From contig JABDAY010000007.1 in the NCBI GenBank assembly GCA_013288895.1, positions 1 to 55,577 of the forward strand: DNA of 55,577 bases, read 5' to 3'. Positions 18,589 through 28,083 of the stretch are shown piece after piece (within the stretch, counting starts at the first letter, position 1; the number at the start of each line of letters is the position of its first letter). The position numbers and the translations under genes are program-made. This DNA is from Chlamydiota bacterium (GTDB taxonomy: Bacteria > Chlamydiota > Chlamydiia > Chlamydiales > Rhabdochlamydiaceae). The notes below the pieces were generated by a model. That model was not told the origin of the DNA and did no database searches. It saw only the letters and a program-made list of their open reading frames with translations.

Positions 18589-19584
18589 TTATTTCCCGAT
18601 TTTTGCGATGAACCTATGCTTATTATGGTCCGTAAACGCATTTTCGATCCAAGACACCTTTTCGGCAGGGGTCCAATCTCTTGCATTTCCTGGTGCGACC
18701 GCCGGCGATTCTTCATTTCTTGGCGCGGCCCACAAGTCTTGATTTCTTTGCTCGGCCAAGCTGCTGTTGGTAGAAGCATAGTATGCTTTGAACCGCTCGT
18801 CCTCTCCTTCACCCGCCCACGCCTGGGATTCTGCGGCTTTAATATTCCTGTGTTTAAGGCTGCTATACCGCATTAACTTCAGCAGTTTATTCTTTTCTTT
18901 TACATTATCTATCAGTTCAACAGACTTATATATCGTTTCTAGCTCACTATCCGAATCGTAAACGAAATATCCTTCTTCGTCACGTGTAGTCGATTTGCTG
19001 AGAATTAACTTTAGGGCTTCATCCCTAGCATCTCCACTACTCATTTTTGATGCCATTTTCTCTGCGGCGTTAATGTCATTTTGGCGTACATAAAATTTTA
19101 CAATTTTTAACTTTGAATTATTGCTGGGGTTTTTTGATTTGGAGAAATATTTCTTGGCCAAACAAGGGGCTTCTTTTTCACAAATAGATCCAAGTTCACA
19201 ATAAAATTCATCGTGTTTTAGCTCGCTGGACTTTAATTCGTTAAGGATGTCCTTTTTAAGTGTTTCAGCTTTTTTTACGCTACCGGGAGGGGTTGTTTTA
19301 TCTAAGATAGTTTTACCGGAATCAAAATAGGCACGCGCTAGCAATTTGGGGTCTTTAAACTTAGTTGCCAAAGAGTCAAGCTCTCTCTTGCTCGTGGCCA
19401 TCCCTTCAGCTGCAGGAAGGGAGCTATAAAGACTCTTTGCAGCAATAGGGGAAACCTTTGCAGTAGTAGCTGCGTTGGGGCCTAAATTTTCCAAATCCTC
19501 CTCTTCTTCCGGAGAGGAGGCAACAAATTCTTGTTGTCTAGATGCTATACTGATAGTTCGTATTCCCATGTCTTTATTATACAT
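18589..19584 (-). CDS. hypothetical helix-rich protein
   Basis: A 331-aa soluble protein with no recognised family. Residues from about 70 to 265 read as short paired helices with recurring Ala/Asp patterns (KLLARAYFDSGKTILDK, CLAKKYFSKSKNPSNNSKLK, DINAAEKMASKMSSGDARDE), suggesting a TPR-like helical repeat; this is an impression, not a match. The start is uncertain. The ATG at 19584 lacks a ribosome site. A promoter-like pair, TTGATT (19604-19599) and TATAAT (19581-19576), 17 bases apart, would start transcription close to the in-frame ATG at 19569, which may be the true start. It is convergent with the membrane protein at 18185 and downstream of the doc module on the same strand. Confidence 0.65.
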   Translation of the reverse strand: MYNKDMGIRTISIASRQQEFVASSPEEEEDLENLGPNAATTAKVSPIAAKSLYSSLPAAEGMATSKRELDSLATKFKDPKLLARAYFDSGKTILDKTTPPGSVKKAETLKKDILNELKSSELKHDEFYCELGSICEKEAPCLAKKYFSKSKNPSNNSKLKIVKFYVRQNDINAAEKMASKMSSGDARDEALKLILSKSTTRDEEGYFVYDSDSELETIYKSVELIDNVKEKNKLLKLMRYSSLKHRNIKAAESQAWAGEGEDERFKAYYASTNSSLAEQRNQDLWAAPRNEESPAVAPGNARDWTPAEKVSWIENAFTDHNKHRFIAKIGK

Positions 19585-19663
19585 ATAAAAATAATTTTAA
19601 TCAATATAATTATAAATATTTTATTAAGATTCTAATCCATTTATTCATAGGCACTTAGATAGT

Positions 19664-20092
19664 TTAGCCTCTTTTGGCGCGACGTTGGCTTTTTTTGGAC
19701 ATTTTTTTAGACGGAGTTGCGATTGATTTATAATAACTAGCTAGCTGGGTCTTTGTAACAAGACCTTCTGCCACGCCAATCACAAGTAGCTCATACTGAG
19801 CTTGATCCAAAAGAAGGCGTACCCCATTAATTCTTAAAAATAATAGAGATACAAAGGCTGCAGTGCGTTTGTTTCCATCTATAAATGGGTGGTTTTTAGC
19901 TATATGGAAAAGATAGGCCGCTGCTTTATCAAAAACCGTTAGATAAAGATCTTCTCCCCCAAAGGCACTTTTCGGCATTTCTATAGCTGAAGTTAAAAGG
20001 CCCAGATCTCGAATGCCTTGCATTCCCCCATGCTGTTCAATCAATCGCTCGTGCACTTTAAGTGCTTCATCCACAGTTATATATGTAATCAT
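19664..20092 (-). CDS. doc: Doc-type toxin (Fic fold, death-on-curing)
   Basis: A 142-aa protein of the Doc branch of the Fic superfamily. Doc kinases phosphorylate elongation factor Tu and stop translation. The loop is HPFIDGNKRTA from His68, with the Lys-Arg of Doc rather than the Gly-Arg of AMP-transferring Fic. The N-terminal half is also typical (VHERLIEQHGGMQGIRDLGL and the AFGGEDLY segment). A basic tail (KKMSKKSQRRAKRG) is extra. Its ATG overlaps the antitoxin stop in an ATGA at 20089-20092, so translation is coupled. Family assignment is firm; the substrate is presumed from the family. Confidence 0.9.
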   Translation of the reverse strand: MITYITVDEALKVHERLIEQHGGMQGIRDLGLLTSAIEMPKSAFGGEDLYLTVFDKAAAYLFHIAKNHPFIDGNKRTAAFVSLLFLRINGVRLLLDQAQYELLVIGVAEGLVTKTQLASYYKSIATPSKKMSKKSQRRAKRG

Positions 20093-20319
20093 TTGTCCGC
20101 GAGATTTTTCATTAGTTCGAATAATTCTACACTTAGATCCTTATAATGTTTTTCAAAGGACTCTTCTTTACTATCGTCAACCGATTGAATAAGTATTCCC
20201 CCATTTGGGTTAACAATTAGCTGAAATGCGGCATCCTCACTCAAACCCGCGGCCTGCAAAAGACTCTTATCCACCACTATAGCCCGGCTATGCCCGTGCT
20301 TAACAAGGCGTTTGATCAT
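20089..20319 (-). CDS. AbrB/MazE-like antitoxin of the doc module
   Basis: A 76-aa protein. The ATG at 20319 has GGGAGGG 8 bases upstream and is chosen over a longer frame that would overlap the preceding gene. The N-terminal half (VKHGHSRAIVVDKSLLQAAG, then FQLIVNPNGGILIQSV) has the pattern of a swapped-hairpin AbrB/SpoVT DNA-binding domain. The charged C-terminal half (EKHYKDLSVELFELMKNLAD) would wrap the toxin. The stop overlaps the doc start by 4 bases. Pairing an AbrB-type antitoxin with Doc is common. Two 9-bp direct repeats just upstream are a candidate operator. Confidence 0.82.
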   Translation of the reverse strand: MIKRLVKHGHSRAIVVDKSLLQAAGLSEDAAFQLIVNPNGGILIQSVDDSKEESFEKHYKDLSVELFELMKNLADK

Positions 20320-20332
20320 GTTATACCCTCCC

Positions 20333-20352
20333 GTTACTACAATGTTACTACA
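20333..20352 (-). promoter_or_regulatory. direct-repeat operator candidate upstream of antitoxin-doc
   Basis: GTTACTACA occurs twice, at 20333-20341 and 20344-20352 on the plus strand, with an 11-base period (one helical turn). It lies 14 bases before the antitoxin start and next to a promoter-like TTGCCT...TAACAT read on the minus strand. Autorepression is expected for such modules, but binding is inferred. Confidence 0.5.
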
Positions 20353-20377
20353 TTTTGAATAGTCTAGGCAATCATTT

Positions 20378-23300
20378 TTAATTGAGTTGTGTGAGTTTCT
20401 GGAGGCAGGCGATGATCGCATCATTCTCTTTGGGATCAAGGCCGGGGTTAATGCGGATACAGCCAGGGGGAATCATCATGACATTTGGGTGGAAGTAGCC
20501 GAAACTTTGTCTCCGGTATAATTTTACCCCTTTATTTGTACATATTCTCCTAAAATCGCGGACGATTTCTTTGAGTCGCTCTTCCCCGCCAACAAGAACT
20601 TTTACTTCGATAAATGCGGGCTCTATTTTCTCATCAACTGTACTCACAACAACTCTTTGGGCAGGATTGGCTCGAGGATTGGGCTTTAAAGACTCTGGCA
20701 CGTGTCTCATGATCTCTCGCGCGTTATTAAAATATATTTGTCGGTAGCGCTCGGCATCTGCTGGGCAATAGCGAAAGGCATGGCAAAACCATTGTGTGCT
20801 TAGAGGGTCGGTTTTAAAAACCTCCTGTGTTGTTATATCTGCAAAGGGTTTCCAATGCTCAGCTCCATTGTTTACTATGTAAAAAGGAGCCCCGTAATAA
20901 TTATCCATACCCATCATGTCAAATTTTTGCCCACTTTCAAAAAACACAAAATTTAGCCTGCCTTCCTCAATTTCTTTGTGGAAGGTCTCTAGAAGATTTT
21001 TTACTTTTTGAGAATTGGTATAATCGATGGTGCAGTCAATGGCTACTGTCAGTGGTCTATCTTTGGGTTTAGCGTCAAGAATAAGCCTAACATCCTCCTC
21101 TACTGTTCCAACTCGATAATCGGTCTTTGTTATCCCGGGTTCGACATTGGGACTGTATTGTCCCACATACAGATCGATCTTGCTTAAATCTTCTTTTGAA
21201 CCTTTGCTTGCATCAAAACTGCGCGTCTTGCCTATCATATTCCTTAGTTCATAGTAGAGTGTGTTTCCATATCTTATTTCAGGATGGGGACTCATTTGTA
21301 ATAATGCCAGATTTACCCCTGCAAAAGCATTCATCCCAGTTTTGGCAAGTCCTATCTTAACGTTTCTTCGAAGATTTTCAGGAACAACGGGTGCTAGCAG
21401 GGGAGCGTAGATTTTTGCAAAGTCTCCTTCTTTAAAAGGAGAGCTCAGCGTAAGCAGCGTGGCTATCTCACAATGAGCAAGTTCTAGAGCAAGAATAAAT
21501 TTATTGTAATCATTAAGAGAGTGTTCTGCTGTAGCTAAATGCTCTCTTAGCCTATATAGTGAGGTTTGAAAAAGCTCTCTCGTGTCAGGATTTTCATTAA
21601 GAGAGTTCCACTTTTCATCGGTAATTTCATTTAATAGCCCTTCAACAAGCCGGAGCGTGCCTCCGCCTAAAACAGCAATATGAGGATTGTCTCTTGCCAT
21701 TTCCTCAGCATTTACTCTGTGTAAAAAACGTTGAAATAACTGGGTATTGAGGATCTCAGACCTGTTATGAAAGTATATAGCATTTGCTCCCTTTACAGCA
21801 TAACGAGGGTTAGTCTCTGCGCCAAAATCGGTGAAATTATATAGCTGCATGCGCATATTCACTGCGCTTATGTAAATGCCGCAATTCGACACAAATTGTT
21901 TTAAATACTTATTTTGTAACTCTACAACTTCCGGATAATAATCTCTGGGGGTAAAGTCCAAAATTTTTAAAACACCCACATCCCCTATTTGGATCCTGCA
22001 AATACATGCTATTCTCACCTGAATCAAATCGATCAATGACCCTTGCTTAATATCAAAAGCTTTACGAAAATCGGGATAATTCTTTTCTGCTTGCACAATT
22101 GCCATGAAAATTGCAGATTTGATCTTAGCCTCCACTTCATTTAACTTAGCCTGAAAAATAGCTTCTTTTCCTGGATCTCCATTTGTTTGAATGCACGCTC
22201 CTAAATAGGAGGTCAAATCAAGCAAAAGAAAAGGAGCAATAAATGGGGAACCTGGATCCTGAGCATGTCTAAAATGCTGCTTTAAAAAATCAGCTATAGC
22301 CACTTCCCATTTTTTCGGTTTTCGCGGGTCGATCACACTAAATTTGCGGGACAATGGAAAGAGCTGTGCCATGTCGGGTGTATCAATAACAAGTGGCATA
22401 CTCCCACCCTGTTGACTCTCAGAGAGCGCCTCTTCTATCGCTGATTCCAAACCCGAATAGTGTCCAAGAGTGGGAGCCATTCGGTGGTAATATCGTCTAC
22501 CTATACCAAATTGTGTTGTCTCTTTGATGATACGCATCATTTCTTCATCAGCATCCTCAGAGCCTATCATTTCTGGCTCAATTCCTGATGCTTTTGCAAG
22601 GTAATTAGCCGCCAAAAACCGTATCTTTTTTTTAAGCTCGGGGTCATCGGTTCTGTCATAGACATTCATCAACAACCCCAAGTTCAAATTCCATGCATAT
22701 CTATGACCGAAAGGTTCATCTTCTAAAAAGCTATATTTCTCAATATTTTCTGGGGTCAAAAAATTACGGATTTCTTCTGCCCCAATTTTTTTAGCAAGCA
22801 AACTTACCATGAATCTGCTTCGTTCTAAACCTTTCATGATTTTTTCTGGAATTTCTATTCCCCCTTTTTTTAAATCCTGGACAGCTAGATCAAATGAGGC
22901 TGTGATAGCTAAATGATGCCTTGCCCAATCTGGAATGGTTGATACGCCTACTTCTTTAAGAGCTTCAGGACTTATCCAAAGAAAGCTGTATAGGGCCTTT
23001 TCGTAAATCAGCAGTAACTTTCCAAGAGCAGGGGTTTTTGCTGAAAGCAAGCCATGTTCATCAATACTCGGAGCAGTCAGCCGGTTGAATATCGCCCCAC
23101 TAATTTTCCCTGCAAGCTTGTTCACTGCCTCTTGGCTCTCTTCGAGAACGTGGATAACATCCTCAGGAACTGTTTCTCCTGCCACTTTCATTTGGGCTAC
23201 AGCTAATTCGAGTTGTTTGGTGATCGCTAAATGGTGCTTTGCCCAATCGGGAATATTCCCTTCCGTTAACGCCCTAATCGACTCATTAAATTGTGCATTT

Positions 23301-23383
23301 ACCTTGCCCGTACTAGCGTGAGCATCCTCCGCCACCAGCCGAAGCCACGCATCTCTCTCTCCCGGAACACCAAGCGCGCTCAT
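20378..23383 (-). CDS. large hypothetical protein (1001 aa) with N-terminal internal repeat
   Basis: No family recognised. The ATG at 23383 follows GAGGGG and is preferred to the GTG two codons upstream. The first 210 residues hold two related ~60-residue units, at about 44-105 (IPDWAKHHLAITKQLELAV) and 147-210 (IPDWARHHLAITASFDLAV). The middle is globular. The C-terminal ~250 residues have a faint resemblance to a fold-type I pyridoxal-phosphate enzyme: TVAIDCTIDYTN, then FVFFESGQKFDMMG, and a closing SFGYFHPN...GCIRINPGLDP. A Lys near residue 821 sits in a Ser-Gly-Gln-Lys context. I regard this as a weak hint. There is no signal peptide or membrane segment. It ends 58 bases before the antitoxin start on the same strand and lies downstream of trpS. 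Confidence 0.75.
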   Translation of the reverse strand: MSALGVPGERDAWLRLVAEDAHASTGKVNAQFNESIRALTEGNIPDWAKHHLAITKQLELAVAQMKVAGETVPEDVIHVLEESQEAVNKLAGKISGAIFNRLTAPSIDEHGLLSAKTPALGKLLLIYEKALYSFLWISPEALKEVGVSTIPDWARHHLAITASFDLAVQDLKKGGIEIPEKIMKGLERSRFMVSLLAKKIGAEEIRNFLTPENIEKYSFLEDEPFGHRYAWNLNLGLLMNVYDRTDDPELKKKIRFLAANYLAKASGIEPEMIGSEDADEEMMRIIKETTQFGIGRRYYHRMAPTLGHYSGLESAIEEALSESQQGGSMPLVIDTPDMAQLFPLSRKFSVIDPRKPKKWEVAIADFLKQHFRHAQDPGSPFIAPFLLLDLTSYLGACIQTNGDPGKEAIFQAKLNEVEAKIKSAIFMAIVQAEKNYPDFRKAFDIKQGSLIDLIQVRIACICRIQIGDVGVLKILDFTPRDYYPEVVELQNKYLKQFVSNCGIYISAVNMRMQLYNFTDFGAETNPRYAVKGANAIYFHNRSEILNTQLFQRFLHRVNAEEMARDNPHIAVLGGGTLRLVEGLLNEITDEKWNSLNENPDTRELFQTSLYRLREHLATAEHSLNDYNKFILALELAHCEIATLLTLSSPFKEGDFAKIYAPLLAPVVPENLRRNVKIGLAKTGMNAFAGVNLALLQMSPHPEIRYGNTLYYELRNMIGKTRSFDASKGSKEDLSKIDLYVGQYSPNVEPGITKTDYRVGTVEEDVRLILDAKPKDRPLTVAIDCTIDYTNSQKVKNLLETFHKEIEEGRLNFVFFESGQKFDMMGMDNYYGAPFYIVNNGAEHWKPFADITTQEVFKTDPLSTQWFCHAFRYCPADAERYRQIYFNNAREIMRHVPESLKPNPRANPAQRVVVSTVDEKIEPAFIEVKVLVGGEERLKEIVRDFRRICTNKGVKLYRRQSFGYFHPNVMMIPPGCIRINPGLDPKENDAIIACLQKLTQLN

Positions 23384-23432
23384 CCACACCCCTCTTCATC
23401 CTCATCTACCTACAAATTATTTTTACATCAAC

Positions 23433-24428
<996 letters not shown>

Positions 24429-24471
24429 TTAGCTGTTCGGCGATAAAATAGTATTAAAATAATTTTTATGC

Positions 24472-25428
24472 ATGTATATGCAAAAGAATATGATGAGAAA
24501 ATATCTTTTGCCTGCGATTGCTATTTTAGGGGCAATTATAGGATTGATGGTCGTGTTTTGGAGCGGGAAAAAAGAGCCGGTTGCACCTGTCCCCTTTCCT
24601 CCTCCTATATCCCCTTATGCAAGTGCGATTTTTGGAGAGGGAATTGTGGAAACTTCTTCTGAAAATATTTCGATTGGGTCGCCTTTTAGTCAAGTGATCA
24701 CTGAGATCTACGTGATAGAAGGAGATTCTGTTAAAAAAGGAGATCCCCTCTTTAAGCTCGATACAAGGTTTTTCGAGGCACAAGCAGAAACTGCCCTTAG
24801 CCAAATTGACGCTGCACAAGCGACTTTAGAAAATTATCAAAACCAATTTGCCTTTTACGAGCGCTTAAAAGACACGCGCGCTGTGAGCGAGCTGCAGTAT
24901 GAGCAGAGTCTTTATGCCTTGATCGAAGCTGAAGAACAACTGAAGGTGGCAGAAGCTCAAGCGGGAGAAGTGGAGGCTAATATCGAAATGTCAACGATAT
25001 GCGCCCCTATCGATGGGGAAATTTTGCAAGTGAATATTCATGTGGGAGAGGTTGCCCCTGTTATCCCTCCCCTTTCTTTTCAGCTGATCACTCCTTATAG
25101 CACGACGATGTATCCCTTGATGCTCATGGGGAGCAAAGCTCCTTTTAATTTGCGGATTGACATTGATGAGGAGGATTCCTGGCGCTATCAAGCGGGTGTG
25201 CCTGCCACAGCTTTTGTAAGAGGCAATAGCCATCTTAATTTTAAGTTGCGCTTTTTACGCGTCGAGCCTTACATCATTCCTAAAGCCTCATTTACTGGCC
25301 AGACAACGGAGAGACTCGACACCCGAGTTTTGCAAGTGATGTACCGTTTTGAAGAAACAGATACACCCGTATACGGCGGCCAGATTTTAGATGTCTACCT
25401 AGAAGCTGAGAAAATAGGTAGACAATGA
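24472..25428 (+). CDS. HlyD/DevB-type periplasmic adaptor of ABC exporter
   Basis: Periplasmic adaptor (membrane-fusion) protein that links an inner-membrane ABC transporter to an outer-membrane channel. One N-terminal membrane anchor lies at about 10-29 (YLLPAIAILGAIIGLMVVFW). The lipoyl half-motif IYVIEGDSVKKGDPLFKLD is followed by a coiled-coil hairpin (about 100-170, SQIDAAQATLENYQNQ...) and the second lipoyl half (TICAPIDGEILQVNIHVGE). Start codons at 24472, 24481 (in-frame ATG) and the ATG pair near 24490 are all possible; none has a strong ribosome site. The stop overlaps the next start (ATGA at 25425-25428). The next three genes supply channel, permease and ATPase, so this is a complete tripartite exporter. 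The substrate is unknown. Confidence 0.9.
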   Translation: MYMQKNMMRKYLLPAIAILGAIIGLMVVFWSGKKEPVAPVPFPPPISPYASAIFGEGIVETSSENISIGSPFSQVITEIYVIEGDSVKKGDPLFKLDTRFFEAQAETALSQIDAAQATLENYQNQFAFYERLKDTRAVSELQYEQSLYALIEAEEQLKVAEAQAGEVEANIEMSTICAPIDGEILQVNIHVGEVAPVIPPLSFQLITPYSTTMYPLMLMGSKAPFNLRIDIDEEDSWRYQAGVPATAFVRGNSHLNFKLRFLRVEPYIIPKASFTGQTTERLDTRVLQVMYRFEETDTPVYGGQILDVYLEAEKIGRQ

Positions 25429-26969
25429 GAAATGAAGATCGGGCACGGGCAAGGGCACGAAAGAAAAAAGAGGCTAAGGCTTCTTTTCTTTCCCTCTTTC
25501 GTGCCCGTGCCCGTGCCCGCGTGCGTGCCCGATCTTTTCCCTTCTTCCTCTTAGTCTTAACTGGTTGCATGGTGGGGCCCGACTACAAAAAGCCGGATGA
25601 TTGTTTACCGGTAGAGTTTACAGAGGCCAAGTCTGAACAATCCTGCGAGGATGATCTTTGCGGCTGGTGGGAGCAGTTAAACGACCCGTTTTTAGATTCC
25701 CTCCTTGATCAAGCTATGAAATGCAACTACGACATCCGCATCGCTTTTGAGAAAATAAGCCAAGCAAGAGCTCAATATAGAATTGAGCGCTCCTACCTTT
25801 TTCCTGAGATCGATTTATCTGCAACAGCCGTTAGGTCTCGCAACTCTCAAAACTTCTTTGCCACCACATCCGGGGTAAGCAATATTCCTGTTTATGAAAA
25901 TTTTTTTCAATTAGGCTTTGATGCGATTTGGGAGCTCGATATTTGGGGGAAATTTAGGCGGGGAAAGAGGGCTGCCTACTTTCAGTGGGAAGCGACTATT
26001 GATGATTTTAAAAATGTGATGATCTCTATGCTGAGCGAAGTGGCCCGCAATTACGTTACGGTTTGCGCACTCCAGCAAAAGATCGATCTGACTTTGCAAA
26101 AACTAGAGGCGGATCTTCTAGAGCTTGAACTTACGAAAGATCTTTTCGATGCAGGCCTCGCAAGTGAAATTCAGCTCGATTCTCTGATTGCAATGATTGA
26201 AAATGATAATGCGGCTATTCCTGTTTTATATACCTCTTTAAAACAGACCATCTACGCCATTGCGGTATTAATTGGAGAGCAGCCGGAAATACTCGTAGGC
26301 AAATTTGATGAAAAAAGAGATATCCCCTGCGGCACGGGCAAAGTACCTGCTGGACTTCCCGCTGATCTACTCAGACGGAGACCCGACATCCGTTCCGCAG
26401 AAAGACGGCTCGCTGCGCAGACAGAGCTCATTGGATATGCTGTGGCCGATCTTTTTCCCCATATCACTTTAACAGGGGCAACGGTTGCAGGCGGTTCTCT
26501 TGCGGGCTCTGCAATTGGGTATGAAAGCAATCAGTTGAAGAACCTCATTGCCCCGTTAAGCTCCTTTTTTTCCGTAGGGCCTGCGCTCAGATGGGATCTG
26601 ATCGATTTTGGAAAAGTCAGAGGCAATATCGGGGTGCAAACATCTTTGCAAAAACAAGCCCTCCTCTCTTATGAAAGAACAGTCATCAATGCCCTGCAAG
26701 ATGTGGAGGGAGCTCTTGTCGCCTATTTTCAGGAACAAAAACGGTGGACAGATTATTATAGAGCAGCGGAAAGCAATGCGCGCGCTTTAGAACTAACAGA
26801 AGATTTATTTAATGCGGGGCTTGCAAGTGAAATCGATGTTTTAAATGCTTTGAAAACGCTCATCGACTCTGAAAATACTCTCGCAGATAGCGAAATGGCC
26901 TTAACGACCGATCTGATCTCCCTTTATAAAGCGATCGGAGGAGACTGGCAATGCTGCTATACGCCATAA
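25425..26969 (+). CDS. NodT/TolC-type outer-membrane factor lipoprotein
   Basis: Outer-membrane channel partner of the exporter. The 514-aa frame contains MVGPDYKKP, typical of the NodT lipoprotein branch, and two OEP repeats, seen as matching TEDLFNAGLASEIDVLNAL and TKDLFDAGLASEIQLDSLI. A lipobox LTGC places the lipid-bearing Cys at residue 48. The first 36 residues are encoded by a hexamer hairpin repeat and read as Arg-Ala dipeptides (RARARARVRARS) before the hydrophobic FPFFLLVL. The ATG at 25425 overlaps the upstream stop, so this start is plausible. The only other in-frame start before the lipobox is the GTG at 25521, which would give a short signal peptide MRARSFPFFLLVLTGC. Which start is used is unresolved. 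The permease gene overlaps the 3' end by 19 bases. Confidence 0.9.
   Translation: MRNEDRARARARKKKEAKASFLSLFRARARARVRARSFPFFLLVLTGCMVGPDYKKPDDCLPVEFTEAKSEQSCEDDLCGWWEQLNDPFLDSLLDQAMKCNYDIRIAFEKISQARAQYRIERSYLFPEIDLSATAVRSRNSQNFFATTSGVSNIPVYENFFQLGFDAIWELDIWGKFRRGKRAAYFQWEATIDDFKNVMISMLSEVARNYVTVCALQQKIDLTLQKLEADLLELELTKDLFDAGLASEIQLDSLIAMIENDNAAIPVLYTSLKQTIYAIAVLIGEQPEILVGKFDEKRDIPCGTGKVPAGLPADLLRRRPDIRSAERRLAAQTELIGYAVADLFPHITLTGATVAGGSLAGSAIGYESNQLKNLIAPLSSFFSVGPALRWDLIDFGKVRGNIGVQTSLQKQALLSYERTVINALQDVEGALVAYFQEQKRWTDYYRAAESNARALELTEDLFNAGLASEIDVLNALKTLIDSENTLADSEMALTTDLISLYKAIGGDWQCCYTP
25437..25534. repeat. hexamer hairpin repeat, copy 2 (GGGCAC type, in frame)
   Basis: Left arm 25437-25463 is GATC, GGGCAC, GGGCAA, GGGCAC, GAAAG. 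Right arm 25494-25534 is longer and carries three GGGCAC units plus GCACGC and GATC on the reverse strand. The inner flank is again purine-rich then pyrimidine-rich. It begins 8 bases after the adaptor stop codon and lies fully inside the reading frame of the outer-membrane factor, where 6-bp units code for Arg-Ala pairs. Confidence 0.88.
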
Positions 26970-28078
26970 AAATGTTAGTGGGTGATAGAGCAAAGTATTT
27001 GGGCATTATTGTGGGTTTGAGCTTTTCTGCCTTTATCATCACACAGCAAAGCGCCATTCTGGTTGGGATCATGAAAAGAACTTTCAATTTTATCACCGAC
27101 ACCTCACAGGCAGATATTTGGGTGATGGATTCTACTGTACAATTTGTTGATGATATTAAAGGGATGAAAGAAACAGCTCTTTACCGCGTACGCAGCGTAG
27201 AGGGTATTGCGTGGGCGGTGCCGATGTACAAAGGGTTGATCGCCGCCAGATTAACTAATGGGACCTATCAGACAAGTTATTTAATCGGCATTGACGATCC
27301 CACTTTAATTGGTGGCCCCCCAGTAATGCTTGAGGGCAAAATCACCGACCTCCGCTTTCCCGATGCAGTCATTGTCGATCAAGTGGGCGCAAATACCAAA
27401 CTAGCTCCTCTAAAAGTGGGCGACACACTCGAACTGAATGATAATCGGGCGTATGTTGCCGGCATTTGCAAAATTTCCCGCACTTTCCAATCACAGCCTG
27501 TCATCTATACAACTTATGGAAGGGCGACACTTTACACCCCAATGTCAAGAGATATGCTTTCCTTTATTCTAGTCAAAGCCGCAAAAGGGGTTGATCCTGA
27601 AATGCTCGCAAAAAAAATCACCGCCTATACCGGCCTTGCGGCTTACACAGAATGGGGCTTTCAAAAGCTTACCATGGTCTATTACGCCAAATACACGGGG
27701 ATTCTCGTAAACTTCGGCGTTGCGATCCTCCTTGGAATTGTCATAGGATTTGCCATTGTTGGACAAACTTTTTACAACTTCACAATGGACAACCTCCCCT
27801 ACTTTGGGATTTTTAAAGCGATGGGAGCGAGCAACCGACTTCTCATAAAGATGATCGTTTTACAAGCCCTAATGGTTAGCGCCATCGGTTGGGGCATAGG
27901 CATTGGTGCTACAGCCCTTTTTGGCTACACCTTCCAAGGAACCGAGCTCTCCTTTGCCCTCCCCTTTTATTTATATTTCCTCAGCGGGTTCATGATTGTC
28001 TCCATTTGCCTCACCTCCGCCTACTTCAGCATCCGCAAAGTGACACAACTTGATCCCGCAATAGTATTTAAGAGTTAA
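26951..28078 (+). CDS. ABC exporter permease, FtsX/DevC type
   Basis: Inner-membrane permease of 375 aa with the MacB/DevC layout. One N-terminal membrane helix lies at about 18-38 (LGIIVGLSFSAFIITQQSAI). A large periplasmic loop of about 210 residues follows, then three C-terminal helices (about 258-280, 307-335 and 343-365) forming the FtsX-type domain. The segment YFGIFKAMGASNRLL between them is typical of the coupling region that meets the ATPase. GGAGGAG before the ATG supports the start, which overlaps the outer-membrane factor gene by 19 bases. The ATPase follows 5 bases after the stop. In DevBCA and MacAB-TolC systems, such permeases act with an adaptor and channel to export lipids, glycolipids or peptides; which applies here is unknown. 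Confidence 0.9.
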   Translation: MLLYAIKMLVGDRAKYLGIIVGLSFSAFIITQQSAILVGIMKRTFNFITDTSQADIWVMDSTVQFVDDIKGMKETALYRVRSVEGIAWAVPMYKGLIAARLTNGTYQTSYLIGIDDPTLIGGPPVMLEGKITDLRFPDAVIVDQVGANTKLAPLKVGDTLELNDNRAYVAGICKISRTFQSQPVIYTTYGRATLYTPMSRDMLSFILVKAAKGVDPEMLAKKITAYTGLAAYTEWGFQKLTMVYYAKYTGILVNFGVAILLGIVIGFAIVGQTFYNFTMDNLPYFGIFKAMGASNRLLIKMIVLQALMVSAIGWGIGIGATALFGYTFQGTELSFALPFYLYFLSGFMIVSICLTSAYFSIRKVTQLDPAIVFKS

Positions 28079-28083
28079 AAAAT

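Noticed and set aside
20320..20439. Longer antitoxin frame
   Set aside because: It overlaps the neighbouring gene and the operator repeats, and the ATG at 20319 has a far better ribosome site.
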